Origin: Mactra quadrangularis
Lineage: Eukaryota; Mollusca; Bivalvia; Venerida; Mactridae
Reading direction: 5' to 3'
DNA: 64,000 nt
Assembly: GCA_025267735.1 (NCBI GenBank)
Contig: CM046301.1
Location: forward strand, 65,801,872-65,865,871
Shown in pieces: positions 1 through 15,200 of the stretch. Numbering within the stretch: the first letter of the stretch is position 1; the number at the start of each line of letters is the position of its first letter. Below the pieces are notes generated by a model. The model worked only from the letters and a program-made list of their open reading frames with translations. It was not told where the DNA came from and did no database searches. A program made the translations under genes and the position numbers.

Positions 1-260
1 CTACTCTTAGAAAGACTAGATTTATCACTAATATCACTTAAAGTTTCCTTTACTTCTTTGCTATCATGTAAAACTTTTTTATCACTGTCACTATCAGGTG
101 TTTTAGAGCGTCCTCTAGGTTTCTTGGATGAAACAGGGGAGACTACTCCTTCTGTCATTTTGTCCCCATACATCTCCTTGGAGATAGCAGCATCTTCTGC
201 TACATTATGTTCACCAAGTGTGTATGTACTTTCACTAGAACTTGGACCTATTTGTTGAAT
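1..260 (-). CDS. EHBP1: EHBP1 exon 10 (partial, after CH domain)
   Basis: The exon starts after tatatag at 260 and is open to the window edge: [20 protein letters not shown], then a Lys/Ser-rich stretch with [17 protein letters not shown]. The vertebrate counterpart is VVQIEENSSKSTYKVGNYE. The far end is cut by the window, so no donor or stop is seen. Confidence 0.88.
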   Translation of the reverse strand, partial: MQQIGPSSSESTYTLGEHNVAEDAAISKEMYGDKMTEGVVSPVSSKKPRGRSKTPDSDSDKKVLHDSKEVKETLSDISDKSSLSKS

Positions 261-3200
261 CTATATATGAGAGAAAATAAAACAAAACAAATTGTTTCAG
301 CATGACTTTTAAAGGATATAACTCACAGATAAAGACACATATTTTCAAAAATGTACAATTATTTTTGGTCAAGTCTCCAAATGATCACAAAAAATTGCCA
401 AAAAATTTGAGCTATCACAATTTTTTCGGTCTAATCTGACAAATGACTGATAAAATTTAGATCTCATTTGAAGAGAAGTGAAGATATAAAAGCAGTTTCC
501 TACAGATCCAGAAATCCTAATACATACAGATTGAACTGTTGCCTTACTTATTAAACACATTTCTAGTGACAACATCTGGGTGAAAAGTCAGAGGTGTTAT
601 GCCCATAGATAGATATACATTTATGAAAATTTGAGAGGAATCAGATGATTTTTTTTCCAAAATTTACTTTTTCCTAAACATATTCAACTGTTGATTTTGA
701 GCTTGCTCAAGGAAACAAAAAACCAGTTTGGAATGTGATATGCCCTAATGCCAATCTGGTTATCTAATGATAACAAGTCCAAAGTCATAATCACTCGACC
801 ATACCTACTCCATTAATTTAATAGCAAAAGGCAAATACAAATGATTAAAAGACCTCTTGATCATAAACCTTTAATCCTAAATTTGAAAAAAAATCTCAAA
901 AATTGAAAAAAGTCATATCAATCTAAAAGAAATACAAACCTCTAAAGAAGTTCCAGTAAAGTAAGCTCTAAGTTGATGTAAATAAGTCATTACAGCTAAT
1001 TTATCAGGCACAGCTAACAACACCATATCTGATGGTTCTATTACACGAGGTATACCTAGTCTGGCTGCAGCATCAAAGGCCTGGAATATAATGATTCAGC
1101 TACATTATATCAGTACAAGAGGACAACGATAATCCTAGATCGCTCAACTGATTAACATCAAAAGGTACTTTTAAGGGGTCCCCTATACACATTTTGCATA
1201 TTGTGACCCCTAAAGGATTCCTATTTTGACACTAGGAATATAAACAGAACAAACTTGTTAGAGGTCCATAGAATCATGTTACTTGTCACACTTTTAGATA
1301 GTACACTTTCTTACAGGAATTTTGTTCTTCTAAATAATGTCTTTTTATACTTTGAATAAAAGATCATCCAAACCACCTTTTCTGTGAGTTTTATTAAATT
1401 TAACACTTTTTTAGAGACAAAATGGACAAACCATTGAATACACTGGATGTTCCTGTAAAATAGAGCTATCACTAAAGTTTTATAATGAGTTAAGCTAAGG
1501 TGAGCTAAAAACAAAATAAGAAATAAAAATTTATGTTTCATAGTTGTACAGTCTCATGATCTTGTAAGAATGTGACTTCAATATATGAATCAAACAGCAT
1601 GTGCCAGTTAAGATCTTAAAGAAAGCATCATATGAAAATCAAGAAATCATGAGATTTACAAATAAATCATAGATCACAAGCAACTTTAATATAATTATCA
1701 TATGACATAAATGATCCATAAGCAACTAATACTCTTTTTTCATTAATCATGATCATCATTTTAAAAAAAGTCTATTTTCCTGCAATCAGCATCTTCAAAG
1801 AATGCAAATTAGGAAATCAATATTAAATAAATTATAACTTCATTTGATTGTGTTCATTTTCCTATTGTTTCTTCTTATTTTATTGTATTGTATCAACACC
1901 ATAATCATCATTTTTATCATCTTCATTATCATCAGCATTATTATCATCATCACCATCAATATTATCATCATCATTATCATCCCCATCATCAACATCATTA
2001 TCCTTAACATCATCACAATCACCATCATCATATCATTACCATCAATATCATCATTTAAAAACAGTATACTTACAATTCTGTTGTTTCCTTTGATATCATG
2101 TGGTGCTAACTTGTTGAATTGTCTGCAAGTACAACAACAATGATAAATCAAAAAGACTTAAAATATAGGTCAGTACAGAAACCATTGTTAAAAAAGACAC
2201 TTTATTCAAACTCAGTGATGAAGGAACTAAGTCTCACAAAACAACTCAGGTAAATACACACAATACAACGGCCAGTTCTCAACACCAAACAATATGCTAT
2301 AATGTAATTACTTAACTTACAACCCTAATGGACTATTGGTTGCACATACAAGGGTTGTACCAATAAATCCCAGACTATGCTGCAAACCACAGCCTACCTA
2401 TTACTTGATCATCCCTTGAACTTCAAAAATGAGTAGTTAATTTCAGGCTACAGTGGATAAATCAATTTATAGAAAGAAAACTCAGGTCCCTAAAAAAATG
2501 TCAGGTTCCTTTAAATGTCCTATGTTGAAAATTCAATGTTGGCTAATTAAAAAGAAAACAGCCAGCGAAGAGGTGAGTAAGGAATGAACACCAATGAACC
2601 ACTATTTCAAACCATAGATAAATAGATCCATACACATTTTCACAAAAAACTTCTTATGAAAAAAAGTTATCATAAGTCAATATCATAATTTGCAGTTCAA
2701 AGGCAGAAGAAAGATAAAAATATCTATTATATGATATTCAAAAGCTATACAATATCTTACATAATTCATTAGTATTCAGAATTGATTGGCCAAAAAATGA
2801 CAGTATCACTAATGATTCTTGCTGTTGACCTACGAAGATTTTTATCATAAGATTTTTTGTGCAAAGCATCAAAGCTCTTGAATATAATGAGTATGTATTC
2901 AAATGTTCACAAATATTTAACTACTTACATTGACTCAGGTTTAAAATGATGTATTATAGCACAGAAAGCCATTCCATTTCTAAAAGATGTTGTTAGATTT
3001 GTAACCTTAACACCTTTATAACCTTTAGTTACTTCCTTACACCAACCTAGTAGATCAAGAGTGGAACTTGGAGCATTTGGTGACATTGGCTCAGTCTGAA
3101 ATAATACAAATATTCAACATATTTCAGAAGAGAAACTTGTAAACCAGAAATATAACAGTAGCAATTCAATAAAGTGAAGGCTTATACAACTTTATAAAAG

Positions 3201-6200
3201 GCCACTTTACATTAATTAGAATTGCAAAAATTGTAGTTAAATAAAGATCAGCAAAACATTCAAGCATTTCTGAAAGATAATGACCAGAAGGCAGTTTTCA
3301 AAATAGGCACAAGTCAAGTTTACTGAGACAACTAGTATTTTCATCGATAAACTGAAATGTCATTTTCACCACACAAAATTCATCATAAATAAGATTAAAA
3401 AAAATTCAAGCAAGAATTCTTAAACCTTTATTCACACATTTACTTTCATTGATTCAAGCAAACTTAAAACCTTGATAAATAAGAACACAAAACAAAGTCT
3501 GCCTATTTGTAAGATTAGAATTTGGAATGTTTGAGTTACTATAAAGTTAATTAATATACTTACCATACTAGTATCAGAACTAGGTGTAGTCATGTTTCCA
3601 TTCAGTTCTGATTTATTTCCTACATCAGATTTAGGAGTGTTAGTCAAACTATCATCTCCGCCTGTCTTATCAGAGGGTGGAGGAGTTAATGACCTTGATT
3701 TAACTCTCTGCTTCGGTGACGGAGGTGGTGAGCCCTCGTAAACAGGTCTGTGTGGTGAGGGTGTTTTCTTTTTTGGTGATTTTAAATATCTATGTTCAGT
3801 TTTCTCAGCTTTCAAATGTTTATCCTCCTTCTTAGCAGGCGGTAACTTTCCACTACTATCTTTAGCTGGTGGTAACTTTCCACTACTATCTTTAGGTGGC
3901 AACTTTTCACTACTATCTGGTTTTTCTTGAAGAGTGGCTTGTGGAGGTAAAGTTTGTGATTTAGATCTGGGTGGGGTAGGTGCTGGTTTTTTCTTCTTCT
4001 TTCTATCTAGTGATAAATTATCATTAAAATTCTCAGAGAAAGGATTATTTTCATCAAGCTCTGTTGAATCTTCAAATGGATTTGTTGAGTTATTGTTTTT
4101 GTTTTCATTTGCGTCTGCTTTAGGTGACTTTTCACGAGGTTTTTCAAAAAATGGATTAGAAGTATCTTCATTGGTAGGACTCTGATAATTATCTTCTTCT
4201 GTTTCTTCAAAAGGATTCAAAACAGGTTTCTTTGGTTGATATTTTTGAAACAGTTGATCTGTAAAAACAGGATATATAATTTTTGTTAGAGTACTAGTAA
4301 GCTTGAAGAGGGCCATGATAACATTGATCAATTATAAGATTCACAGAACTAGAAATAAAAAAACATCTTATTTGAAATTCAATTCTTAATTAACTTATAA
4401 GTAAGAGTGAAATTATGCTAATTATATAAATAATTATTTGTATTTTCAAAATTGTTGAACGCTGATCTTCCCTTAATGATAAATATAGGATTCTGATTCA
4501 TACAACATTTGAAAAAAAATTGCACAAATAGGAACAACATATGTAAATATCAAATTGTTAAAATCAGAAATTAATAGCTGCAACCAAAGTTTGCTAGCTC
4601 AAATTAGATGATAATACATTGAAATGAGAATCCTGTGCTGTATTCACTAATCAGACTCTTAGCAAAGCATGTCCATATTCATTGTTCATTAAAATCTGAA
4701 TAGTCTAAGAAAACAACCAGCAAAAAGGTCATAATGGTAAACTCCAAGGGCCTTAAAACATTATTTTATTAACCTTGTGCATCTACAGAGTAACTTAAGA
4801 AATCTGTTGTCCTTAGGATTATACTTTAAAGCCCATAATCTAATAATTATTTGATTTCTCAAGAGTTAAGGCATTTGGATGTCCAAAAAACAGGACCTAA
4901 AAATTATTCTGATACAGGAGTTTATCTGTCTATGCTCACAACAGTCAAAACAATACATTCAACACATTCAACAAAAAAAGAAACCAACAGTAAAACTTAT
5001 TGGCAAAATAAACAAAAAAAATATTTATTCACTACAACAGAATTTCAACAATAAGTACTAAGTGAGAAGTATTAACAACACAAATTTTCCAGTTTCAAGA
5101 ACAACAACTGTCTGTAACAAGTAAGCTTGATCTCTTTCCATGGAGATACAAACTTAATATCAAGACTGTTGTTCTTGATACTGGAGCTAGACTGTGATTC
5201 AATCATTCAACTAAGAATAAACTCTCTAACCAGTCTGCAAAGTAAGAAGTTGTATGGTTGTTCAAGTCAACTAGTATTATGTAGTTTGGACAACCAAAGT
5301 TTCTACCAAAATAAGGCTGCAACAAATGGATTGAGTGATCTACGGATTTTTCTGAAAAATATTGGGGCGAGAGAATGAAGAAAAAAAAAGAGAAATGTTA
5401 ATTCAGTTGCTTTATATAGTAGTTTGAACAAATTTTTATGAGCGAGCGAGGAAATAACAAATTTTTTTTGTAAAAAATGTCAATATTAAGGAGCATGCGA
5501 ATACATAGAACACATCATCTAGTAGTTGTGGCCAAACCAATTCTTTTATGCGTTAATGAAGAATTTGTTGTCAATTAAATGAAGATAAAAAATTGTACAT
5601 TACAAAGTCAGTTTTAAGAACTATTTTCCAACAACCATTTTTCAAATCCTTTATTCGCAGACTGTCAGAGTTAAATTATCTTCAAGCAAACAACATGTCA
5701 TACTATTACGTGAGAGAAAATTACTATTAAAAAAATAAGGATCACTTTAAAGAAAAAATAGCAATAACAACATAATAGAATAAAACAAATGTAGCAACAT
5801 CTCATTGTAAATGTGGAGGGATTCTTCACACTAAAAGGAACAGCCATTACTGGGAAACATACTCTACAAAGTTTAGTCCATATTTGATAACAACTTACTT
5901 ACTTTTATTAGCATTTTTTACCCACAAGTACCGACTACCTGCAACAACATGTAAGTAGCAACTGTCGTTTTATTTGACATGCTGTTAAATCAGCTATAGC
6001 TCTTAGGTCCCATGTATTGAAATCAATGTTCATTTTTGAAAAATTAAAGATAGCATATTCCTGTATTTGTTAGCACTTCCTTCACAGTCAAGTTCATTTA
6101 AAATTTTGCACCCGGCACAGCAAATGAGGAATTATGGGCAATCAAGCCTGTTTGATGCAGTACTTGTACTTGCAGTTCAGCAAGAAGTGTTTTTATAGAT

Positions 6201-9200
6201 AAAGTTTAACAAACTGAAGTAAGTATTGCAATAATTATTTCTACAATGACAAACTTAATTGTTTAATCTTTTACATATTTTTCAAAAAAATATTTTTATG
6301 AGATGTTGCTACAAACAGGCAATCTAAATACATGTATATTGTATATCTTATACCTAGACAAAATCATCTTAAATTGAACTAATTTTAATACAAAAGAATC
6401 AGACACAAGCTTATTGCTATAAGCTAATGATATCTGTTCTTGAATTATTCTGACTTGAAAGAATATTTGTATCTTGTATCTAAGCTCTGCTAGGCAACCC
6501 ATTACACAATCCTGTGGTCTATGGGCTATCAACACATAGGATTTTGTAACATCAGATATTAAGTTATCATTTTGACAAGAAATTGTCCACAGACAGACAG
6601 ATGGACAGACAGACAGAGGAAGAACACCCTAACGTACCATCAACAATACCCTGCGTAAAGATGGGTTTAAAGTTATGAAAAATATTTGATAGCAGTACAT
6701 CCATATTAAAGCAAAAATTGATAAATGCAGAATACTCTCTTTTTAAGTTCTTTTATACTAGCACAATGCAAGCAGATTTTGATATTTGTCAATGACTTAT
6801 TGCAACTCGCAAATTTTCTGAGACAAAAGTAACTACACATGTTTTTAAAAAAATAAATTAACAATTGACAAATTTGATAGAAAAATACATTTTTCCTATC
6901 TTTCTAAAATTTGTTTTGATATTATAAACTTACAACCAAATGAATTCAATAAGGCCAAAATGTGACTTAACCATAAAAATGGAAGTATTTATATAGCCTG
7001 TTCATAAACTAAAATCAAACAAAAAATGACAACAATACCAATATCATTCTCATCATCAACATCTAAATCTGGGTCACCAAATGGATTACCCATGTTTTGA
7101 TTGGACGATGTTTCTAATTGTGACATCTGATTGGTTAATTCAGCAAATTTAGCTGACATGTTTAAATCACACTCTTCATCTTCGACATCATCTAAGTTTC
7201 CTATATCTGTTTTACCAATAGACATCAATGATGCTACACTCTGCATGTCTTCATCTCTAAAATATATAGAGAATATTTTTCAACTTGGGTGTTAAAATCC
7301 ATTTTATATATAACAGAGTAAGCTCATATTCTGAGCTGGAAAGTTGAAATAAAAAGACCTTACAACATAATGTGAAAATGCCCACTGACTCACAGCTTTT
7401 TTCTGGATTGTCATTCTATGACCTTTCAACAGCAATCCAGTGTCTAGTTTCTTACTTTGTTGATTTTGATGGGTTTAATGCCGCAGCAACACATTGTATA
7501 GGCCATATGACAGTGATCAGTCAACCTACTCACTGTTCCCAGAAAAGGTCAATGATAACAAGCTACTAGGAACCTACTTCCTTCAGTGACAGATTACTAT
7601 CCTGCTTGATTTTGGATTCAGTGGTAGGAGGAAGAATCAAACTCCTTGAAAATATGAACCACCCACAAATCAAACCCATTACCCTCGATCAGAAGACTTG
7701 TGTGTTACCAACTGAAATAGCTGGACGAGCTTATGAAAAACTATCAAAACATAAAAAGTATACAAAAGTATACTAACGTGGCTTTTCCTTCTCTAAGGAA
7801 TACACAAGATAACGTCAGTTTAATCTTTGCACCAACAATTTTTCTAGTAGCAGGGTTTAATTTCACCACAATATCATGTTGTGAAGGAATGTCTGTGGCA
7901 TATTTTGCCATATCTATAGCAGCTGAGGCTAATACCTTCCTTCTACCATTCTTAGCTTGCTGTAAAATATAGAAATAAAATATGATGACACCACTCTACA
8001 ACAATCAGTATTAGGACATGGATATGATTAAAACTATCAAAATCAAAAGTTTAGGTGAGGTTTACAGCTACAATTTTTTTAATTCACAACATACTCCCTA
8101 ACTTTTTTATGGGACAACTCGCAGCACGGGTCACCTTCTTTTTATGGGACAACTCGCAGCACGGGTCACTTTCTTTTTATGGGACAACTCGCAGCACGGG
8201 TCACTTTCTTTTTATGGGACAACTCGCAACAAGGGTCACCTTCTTTTTATGGGACAACTCGCAGCACGGGTCACTTTCTTATGATTTTAGCTGTTATAAC
8301 ATTTATGATGCAACTCCAAACTAATTATCCAAACGGAGCCCATGCACTGTTAAAATAGCTAAAAAACCTGATCTAAAAATAGAAATTTCAAAATGATGAT
8401 ACTTTTGTTTGATTGAAATAAAAACTATCTATTGATTGGTCTTGTTAAAGGTCATCTGAATGACCCCCAGTGCCATACCAGGAGATCATATGACAACAGT
8501 CTATAGGGTATCAGTTTATGGAGATAGCAGAATAATACCAAAATGGCCATCATTGAAATGTGACTTGTTTTATTCTTGGAAAATTGTAATGAGGGAAACA
8601 TTTTGAGATGAACATTACACACATTATGCAAACACTGTTGTTAAGAATGCTTATAGGGAAGTTTTGGCCTTGCCATGTTGCATATATAAATAAAGAACTT
8701 GTAAGCATTAGTTTTGTAATATGACACAATTATTTATGAAAAGGGTGAATTTGACTGTTGTAGAGGAGATTGTCATTGGAAGATGGCCATTAAAAATGGT
8801 TTCACTGTATGCATTACATTGTATAACAATTCAATTGCCTGATATATTTTGACATTATAATCTGTCTATATTCATATAATGATTCCACAAGGGTTGATAC
8901 AAGCATTTTTCATCTTCATGAAACATTTGTACCTCATCAGACTTCTAGCACTCTCCTAGTTATGTCTGATATTTCCTACTAGTATATCAAACCATGATGA
9001 AGGTCAGCTGTATCTAGTCAATATTAGCAGACAACAACACATTCTTATTGCAAAGGTTACAAAGGAACAGTTGGTATTTCAAGCAAAATTAGATTTTAAC
9101 AAATCTGCCAGAAAGAACAATATTCAAAACAGTTAAACAAGAGGATCCAGAAAGCCTTGAAACACATATTAAAAGAATTTTTATGGTTTTCACATACAAT

Positions 9201-12200
9201 TCTATGTTAAACCGGTAACTAGAAGCAAGGTAAATTTGATCTACCGGGGCCACTTTTATCAAAGGTCATATGACTGATTTTCTTTGCTCCACTACTTTGA
9301 ACTCTAATTTGCTTGTTATTTTCAGTATGTATAATATTGAACCTTAAATTTGTTTCTCTTTGTTATTATTATCATGTATGTACATTGTAAACGACTATGT
9401 GGACCATATTGAAAATTGGTTTACACCAAATATGTTATCCACAATAAATAAAGTCGTTATTATTATTATTATTATTATTACTACATAGGCGGATCTAGCG
9501 GGGGGGGGGGGGGGTTGGGGGGGTGTCAGGACCCCTGTAGAATTTGGAAAATGTACCTGTACATAAGTGTATTTCTTGACTGTAAGTAATTTCAAGTACA
9601 GCATGAAGCAATATTTCTCGGTGCTTAACATAGATTTAATGGTTATGTAGTGTTTATTATTAATATGTTGCATGTTTTATGCAAAATGTGTATTATGTGA
9701 TTGAGATTCAAAAGTTCGGTCCCCCCCTAGAAAAGTTTGGACCTCCCTAGAAAAGTTTGGACCCCCCTAAAAAAATCCTGGATCTGCCCCTGCACTATAT
9801 TGTACTGCTAATTTCAGATTTTTACAAAACCCTACCAAGTTGCACATTTGAATGCATTGTAATTATTCAATGACTACACTCTATCATGTTTTATATATGT
9901 TGGAAACAGACATGCACCCAAAATGTACAGCAATCAGTTTCAGGAAATCAAAAATTATTATGTCCAATCAAACACTGTTAAATATAATTGTCGTACAGTC
10001 AAAAAACATTTATAAATGTCACACCATAATATGTCATGTCACTACTATAATGTATAAATCAATAGAACGAATCTGAAATAATGACGATCACAGTCAGTAG
10101 TGAGTAACTCCACATTATAGGAAGATACAACACTAGTGTGCACATTACATTGTGTATTTCCATGATAAAATAATTGAATTTTATTTGTCCCCAGCTGGAC
10201 ACTAAAACCCTGCTTTTATTTATCACAAATACTCTGACAGAGGTTGCCCCAACTCTCTAGCATTCCATGTGTGGTCCAGAAACAGAAATTGCATTTTATG
10301 GACTAGTTTCATGCTTACCCATGTTCACTGATTTAAAGCTATCACATACGGTCATCAGGCTACTGGTATCTTTCTAGCAATCTCCCAGGGGAGTCTTATA
10401 CTCTGCTAAGTGCACCCGGCACATGAACAATAGAATAATACAGTACTTGCAAGTACCCATTTACACTGGGTGAAGTGAAGTCCTACCAATGGACTACTGC
10501 TTCTACAGCCCTGATTATTTCCTAGATTAACACTCTAACAAACAATACAAACTTGTGTGTCATTACTAGGCATACAAGCCAGATTTAGTTTGTTAAATGG
10601 AATAAAAATTGCTTGTCTGCCAGTTTGGAACAATGTTGTTTTTAAGTCATATCTGCATTGATTGATACATATCAAAGAACTCAATTCATTGTTTCCTGCA
10701 GCAAGAGATGTTAATTATTGAGATCAAGAGACCAGAAATCAAACATGAGAGTGATTAATTGATTAAATTAAACTTACATCAATTGAAAGTTTTAATGACT
10801 TTTTCACAATGGAGCATAAATACAATCAAATATTTCAAATTGTTGCTTTCAAAGTAAGCAGGAGGGCTTCTAGGAGGCCAGAATAACTCAAACAAGCTTC
10901 GTCCAAAATTAAATTTGTGGGTTTTTCCAGATAAACAAACAAAACTGACCACATTTGATGAAAATTGGACAAAGCTCAGGTGAAATAAAATGGGGATGGG
11001 AACTTTCGTTATAAAGTATATATTGTTAAATTTTATTCAATTTTCAGTGGTGTATACATTAACCCTACTGACATAAATACTCAATAATTGATAGTGAGTA
11101 CAGATATACTGTAGAGAGTATTGAAATCAGCAGGGTAAGAGACACTGAAAGTTAAATAACATTAATCAATATTATTATATAGTAACAATAATACATACAT
11201 CTTCAATCTGGAAGATCCATTCTTTACTTTCATATGGTGAATGTTTATGATCTCTAAACAAAGTAACTTGTATCTCAATATTCTCTGGTACAGTCCACGA
11301 TACTACACCAAGATACGGATTCTTTATTGTAGGCTCCCAGTTGTGTAACTATAAAATGGAACATTATAACAGAATTAATATACAATTGTCATCCAGGAAT
11401 AATCAACAGTCGGAGCTTAGATCAAACCAGCAATCTTCTGAGTTGTAAGCAGACACACTACAATGTCACCATAAAAGTTAGCTTGTAGACAAGGGAGTAC
11501 AGGTGCTGTATCATACCTCTGCAAAAATATACCCTCCTTAACGGAATTCATTCTTGAATTCTTTGAGCCCGATTGTCTGTGGGACTATCTGAGCATACCA
11601 TCAAACAATTCCTAGTGTATTATTTACATTGAGCAATAAGAATTATAATGATATTGTGTAGCAAAGGTAAAATATGGCACTTGTAATAGCTTGCCTTTAA
11701 GCTAGCTGTTATAGCGACATGGCCGTGTGTACACATACTACAGAGATAGTTGAAGGTTCAATGCCCGATTCATGGGTTTTCATCAGGCTATAAATTTTGC
11801 TATGCTATTCTGCTTTAGAATAATAACAACATTATATATCTTTGAACATGTTTAATACAGCTAATAAATTACTTATATGTTTGTGTTGGTAAATAGTTCA
11901 AGAAATACAGCTTAACAACAAAACAGAGCTTTGAACCCTGAGTTTGTTTTCATGTTTTATCACCTTAGACCTAGATTTAGAGAGACACAGGTGTTGTCTG
12001 TTAATCCTTTCATTCAGAAACATTATGAAGTTCTCAGTGTCCTTGATGTAGGAAAACAGTATGATTCTATATAAAATCCATATAAATCATACACACCCAG
12101 TGTAATTTTATTGTCCATAGAATAATAAATCATTTCAAAGTAATGGTATAAACAGAAATATTCAAAAATGATTGGCTACAGACGATACAAGGAAATACAC

Positions 12201-15200
12201 TGGAATCTTAAAGTTTTTTACACATGTATTTTTTTCATATTTTCTCTCATTTTTCATTTAAAAATTACAGCACGGAGCAGACACATTTTATTGAGAATTT
12301 TTGTTTTATAGTTTTAATACATAGAGAACATAATTGATGGTTGATGTTAAACTGTATATTAGTTATGAAACTAATAACAACATGTAAAGTATGTCGAAGT
12401 ATACTTCAAGACATCAGAATTTAATATGTGAAAAGAAACATTTGGTCCCCAGTGTATACACTACAATTCAGATGCCGAGGCAAAATTGAAAAGATGTAAT
12501 ATTATATAAAATGATTTTTAATTTTATAGAATATATAAAACATTATATGCACATGAATATTATTAAGAAAAAAACAATTGATAAAGAAACCCTGTCGTAA
12601 AATAAATCTCTAAATAATTTATCATAAAATATATATAATACACAATTTTCCAACTTTTTAATTGATAAAACTTAAAAGTAAGTCAGCATCTGAGGTTCCA
12701 GCAAAGGAAAATTGCATTAACAGACACTTTCATAGGAAAATTATATGATTTTAGTACCAGTTCATTATCATAAGGCCATGCCATATTGGAATTTTTTAAG
12801 TGTGCGTGTAAGTTTTACTTTTAGAGTCCTCAATCCAAAAAAAACAATATTGTTGGTGAAATTTTCTATAATAATTCTGATGATCCAGGATTCGATAATT
12901 GATTTTTCTCAGAAAATACTGATAGTCCCTTGTTTCTGTGTATTTGATTTATGAAATTGTAAGTCTGAATGCTGTATATACTTTTTTATAAAATTACTTT
13001 AATCTCAGATTAATGTCATAAACATTCATGTACTACCAAGTACTTACTGGATTTGAATACAAGCTAGGATGGACATGTGTTTTAGTTTTGAATTTGAGTG
13101 TTTTTGTGAATAGGTACATAGCTTCGTCAAACTTGAATTGACCCTTAACAAAATTCCAATTTGGTACGGCCTAACATTACAATGATAAACTATACAATTA
13201 TACCCACCATAGTTGACTTCCTTCTGTTTCTTCTTGTCCATACAATACATACTTTGTCTGGTTGCCTAGAAAATAATATATGATTGGACTAATGCAACAC
13301 TGCTCTAACTTTTTTATTATTTCAAAAGCTCTCTTTTGCATTTTTAAAAAAGTTGCATTGTAAACATAAAAAAATAACAATAAACAAGAGCTGTCAGAGG
13401 AGACAGCATGCTCGACTTAGTAAGTGTTTGTCACAGGAGATGTGGTTGATGATAAGGAACATACATATTTTAAAATTTGAAAATATAAACTTAACAAATT
13501 CAAAGAAAAAAAAAGAAATAAATAGAAAACTATAAGTTCAAGGGGAATAACTCTGAAAAAATGTATAAGGAGTTATGAATCTTGTCACATGAGATGTGGT
13601 TGATAATAAGGAACATATATCTAAAGTTTGAAGTCAATACCTGAAGAAATAAAACAGTTGCAGTAAAAACAAACATTTTTTAAAGAAAACTCTAATTTCA
13701 AGGGGAGATAATTCTGAAAAAAATATATTTGGAGTTATGAACCTTGTCACATGAGATGTGGTTGATAATAAGGAACATATATTTAAAGTCAATACCTAAA
13801 GAAATAAAACAGTTGCAGTAAAAACAAATATTTATTAAAGAAAACTATAAGTTCAAGGGGGATAACTTTGAAAATAATGTATACGGAGTTATGAACTTTA
13901 TCACATGAGATGTGGTTGATAATAAGGAACATATATATAAACAGGGTTCCCACAAAAATGAGAAATCAAAATTCCCTGACTTTTCCCTGACTTTTCCCTG
14001 ACCAAAAGCATTTTTCCCTGACCAGAAACAACGTAAAGTTTGCCTAATCTTTGAGCACTAAATGTATTATCTTTATATGTTGGCCTCCTCCTCCCCAAAT
14101 TAGCCAACCTCTTTCCTTCCATTCTTTATTTTGAATTATTTAGATAAAAGATACAGGATGATTCAAAATATCTCATACAGTTTCATATGTAAATAGATCG
14201 TTGCTCTGTGATAATTCAATTTTTTGTAAGAGTATAAAATACAGCTTTCATTATTGACGAAAGTACAGGAGAAAAATTGACATCTTGTCATTATTGATAA
14301 TGTCATAACATATGCTTGTTTTTAAGATGACTCTTTCAAAGCAAAAGACTACTTAAGTTGTTCAACTCCATTTTGAAAGTAATTCACCAATCAGAACAAT
14401 GAAAAAGCATTATCCAGGTCAAAAGATCTACACCAATAACTCAGTCAGAACAAGAGTGTAAATCATCAATTTGAAGAAAAATGACAAATATAGATGAGTG
14501 AATCTGCAATAGAAAACTTGAAAAATACTAATGTTATTATCACCCAAAACCAAAATGGATGTCACAACATTTGTTATAATGTGTATTTTAGGTATATGGA
14601 CAACATTCCTAACTTATGTATGGTATCTTACAAAACATGGTCTCAAACAAAACTTTAAAGAATCTAGATTATAACTATGTGAAAATTGTGAGTCTATGGT
14701 TTATCATATACATACTAAATTATTTCAAAACAGTATCAGATATTATGAATCACCCTGTACATGCAATTGTCTTGAGTTGTTTATTTTCATTTAGTAAGCA
14801 TACACTTATCCAAAATAACAAATATTTGATAACACATGTCATGCTCAAAGATGTTACATTCTTAAACATACATTAGAAGGTTGACTATAGCAGGAACATA
14901 TATTACTTGAATACAACTATATTATTAATCAATGGAGTATCAACATTGAACTAAAACAATAAAGCAGGTAATGAAAGAGCTACATAAAAAGCAAAATGCA
15001 GTACAAGCTAATAATAGCAGAGATAATACAAAACTAGCATTGGAAGTTATTAATCTCTAAGCTATAGATATAGTCCAACAGAATTAACCTGAGCTTGAAC
15101 TACCGAATCATAATAATTATACACTTCACTTACATTAAATCGTGAGTTTCCGTATGTGTGTATACGGTTGTACACGTGTTTATAACAACCAATGTGAGTA

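Noticed and set aside
1840..2151. Overlapping open frames of 99 and 103 codons on opposite strands
   Set aside because: Both are produced by a triplet microsatellite; the real coding unit here is the 49-nt EHBP1 exon.
8055..8324. Open frame of 89 codons with repeated MGQL/WDNSQ words, and a CRISPR-like look
   Set aside because: It is a 35-bp tandem repeat without spacers; the frame rotates in each unit and the setting is a eukaryotic intron.
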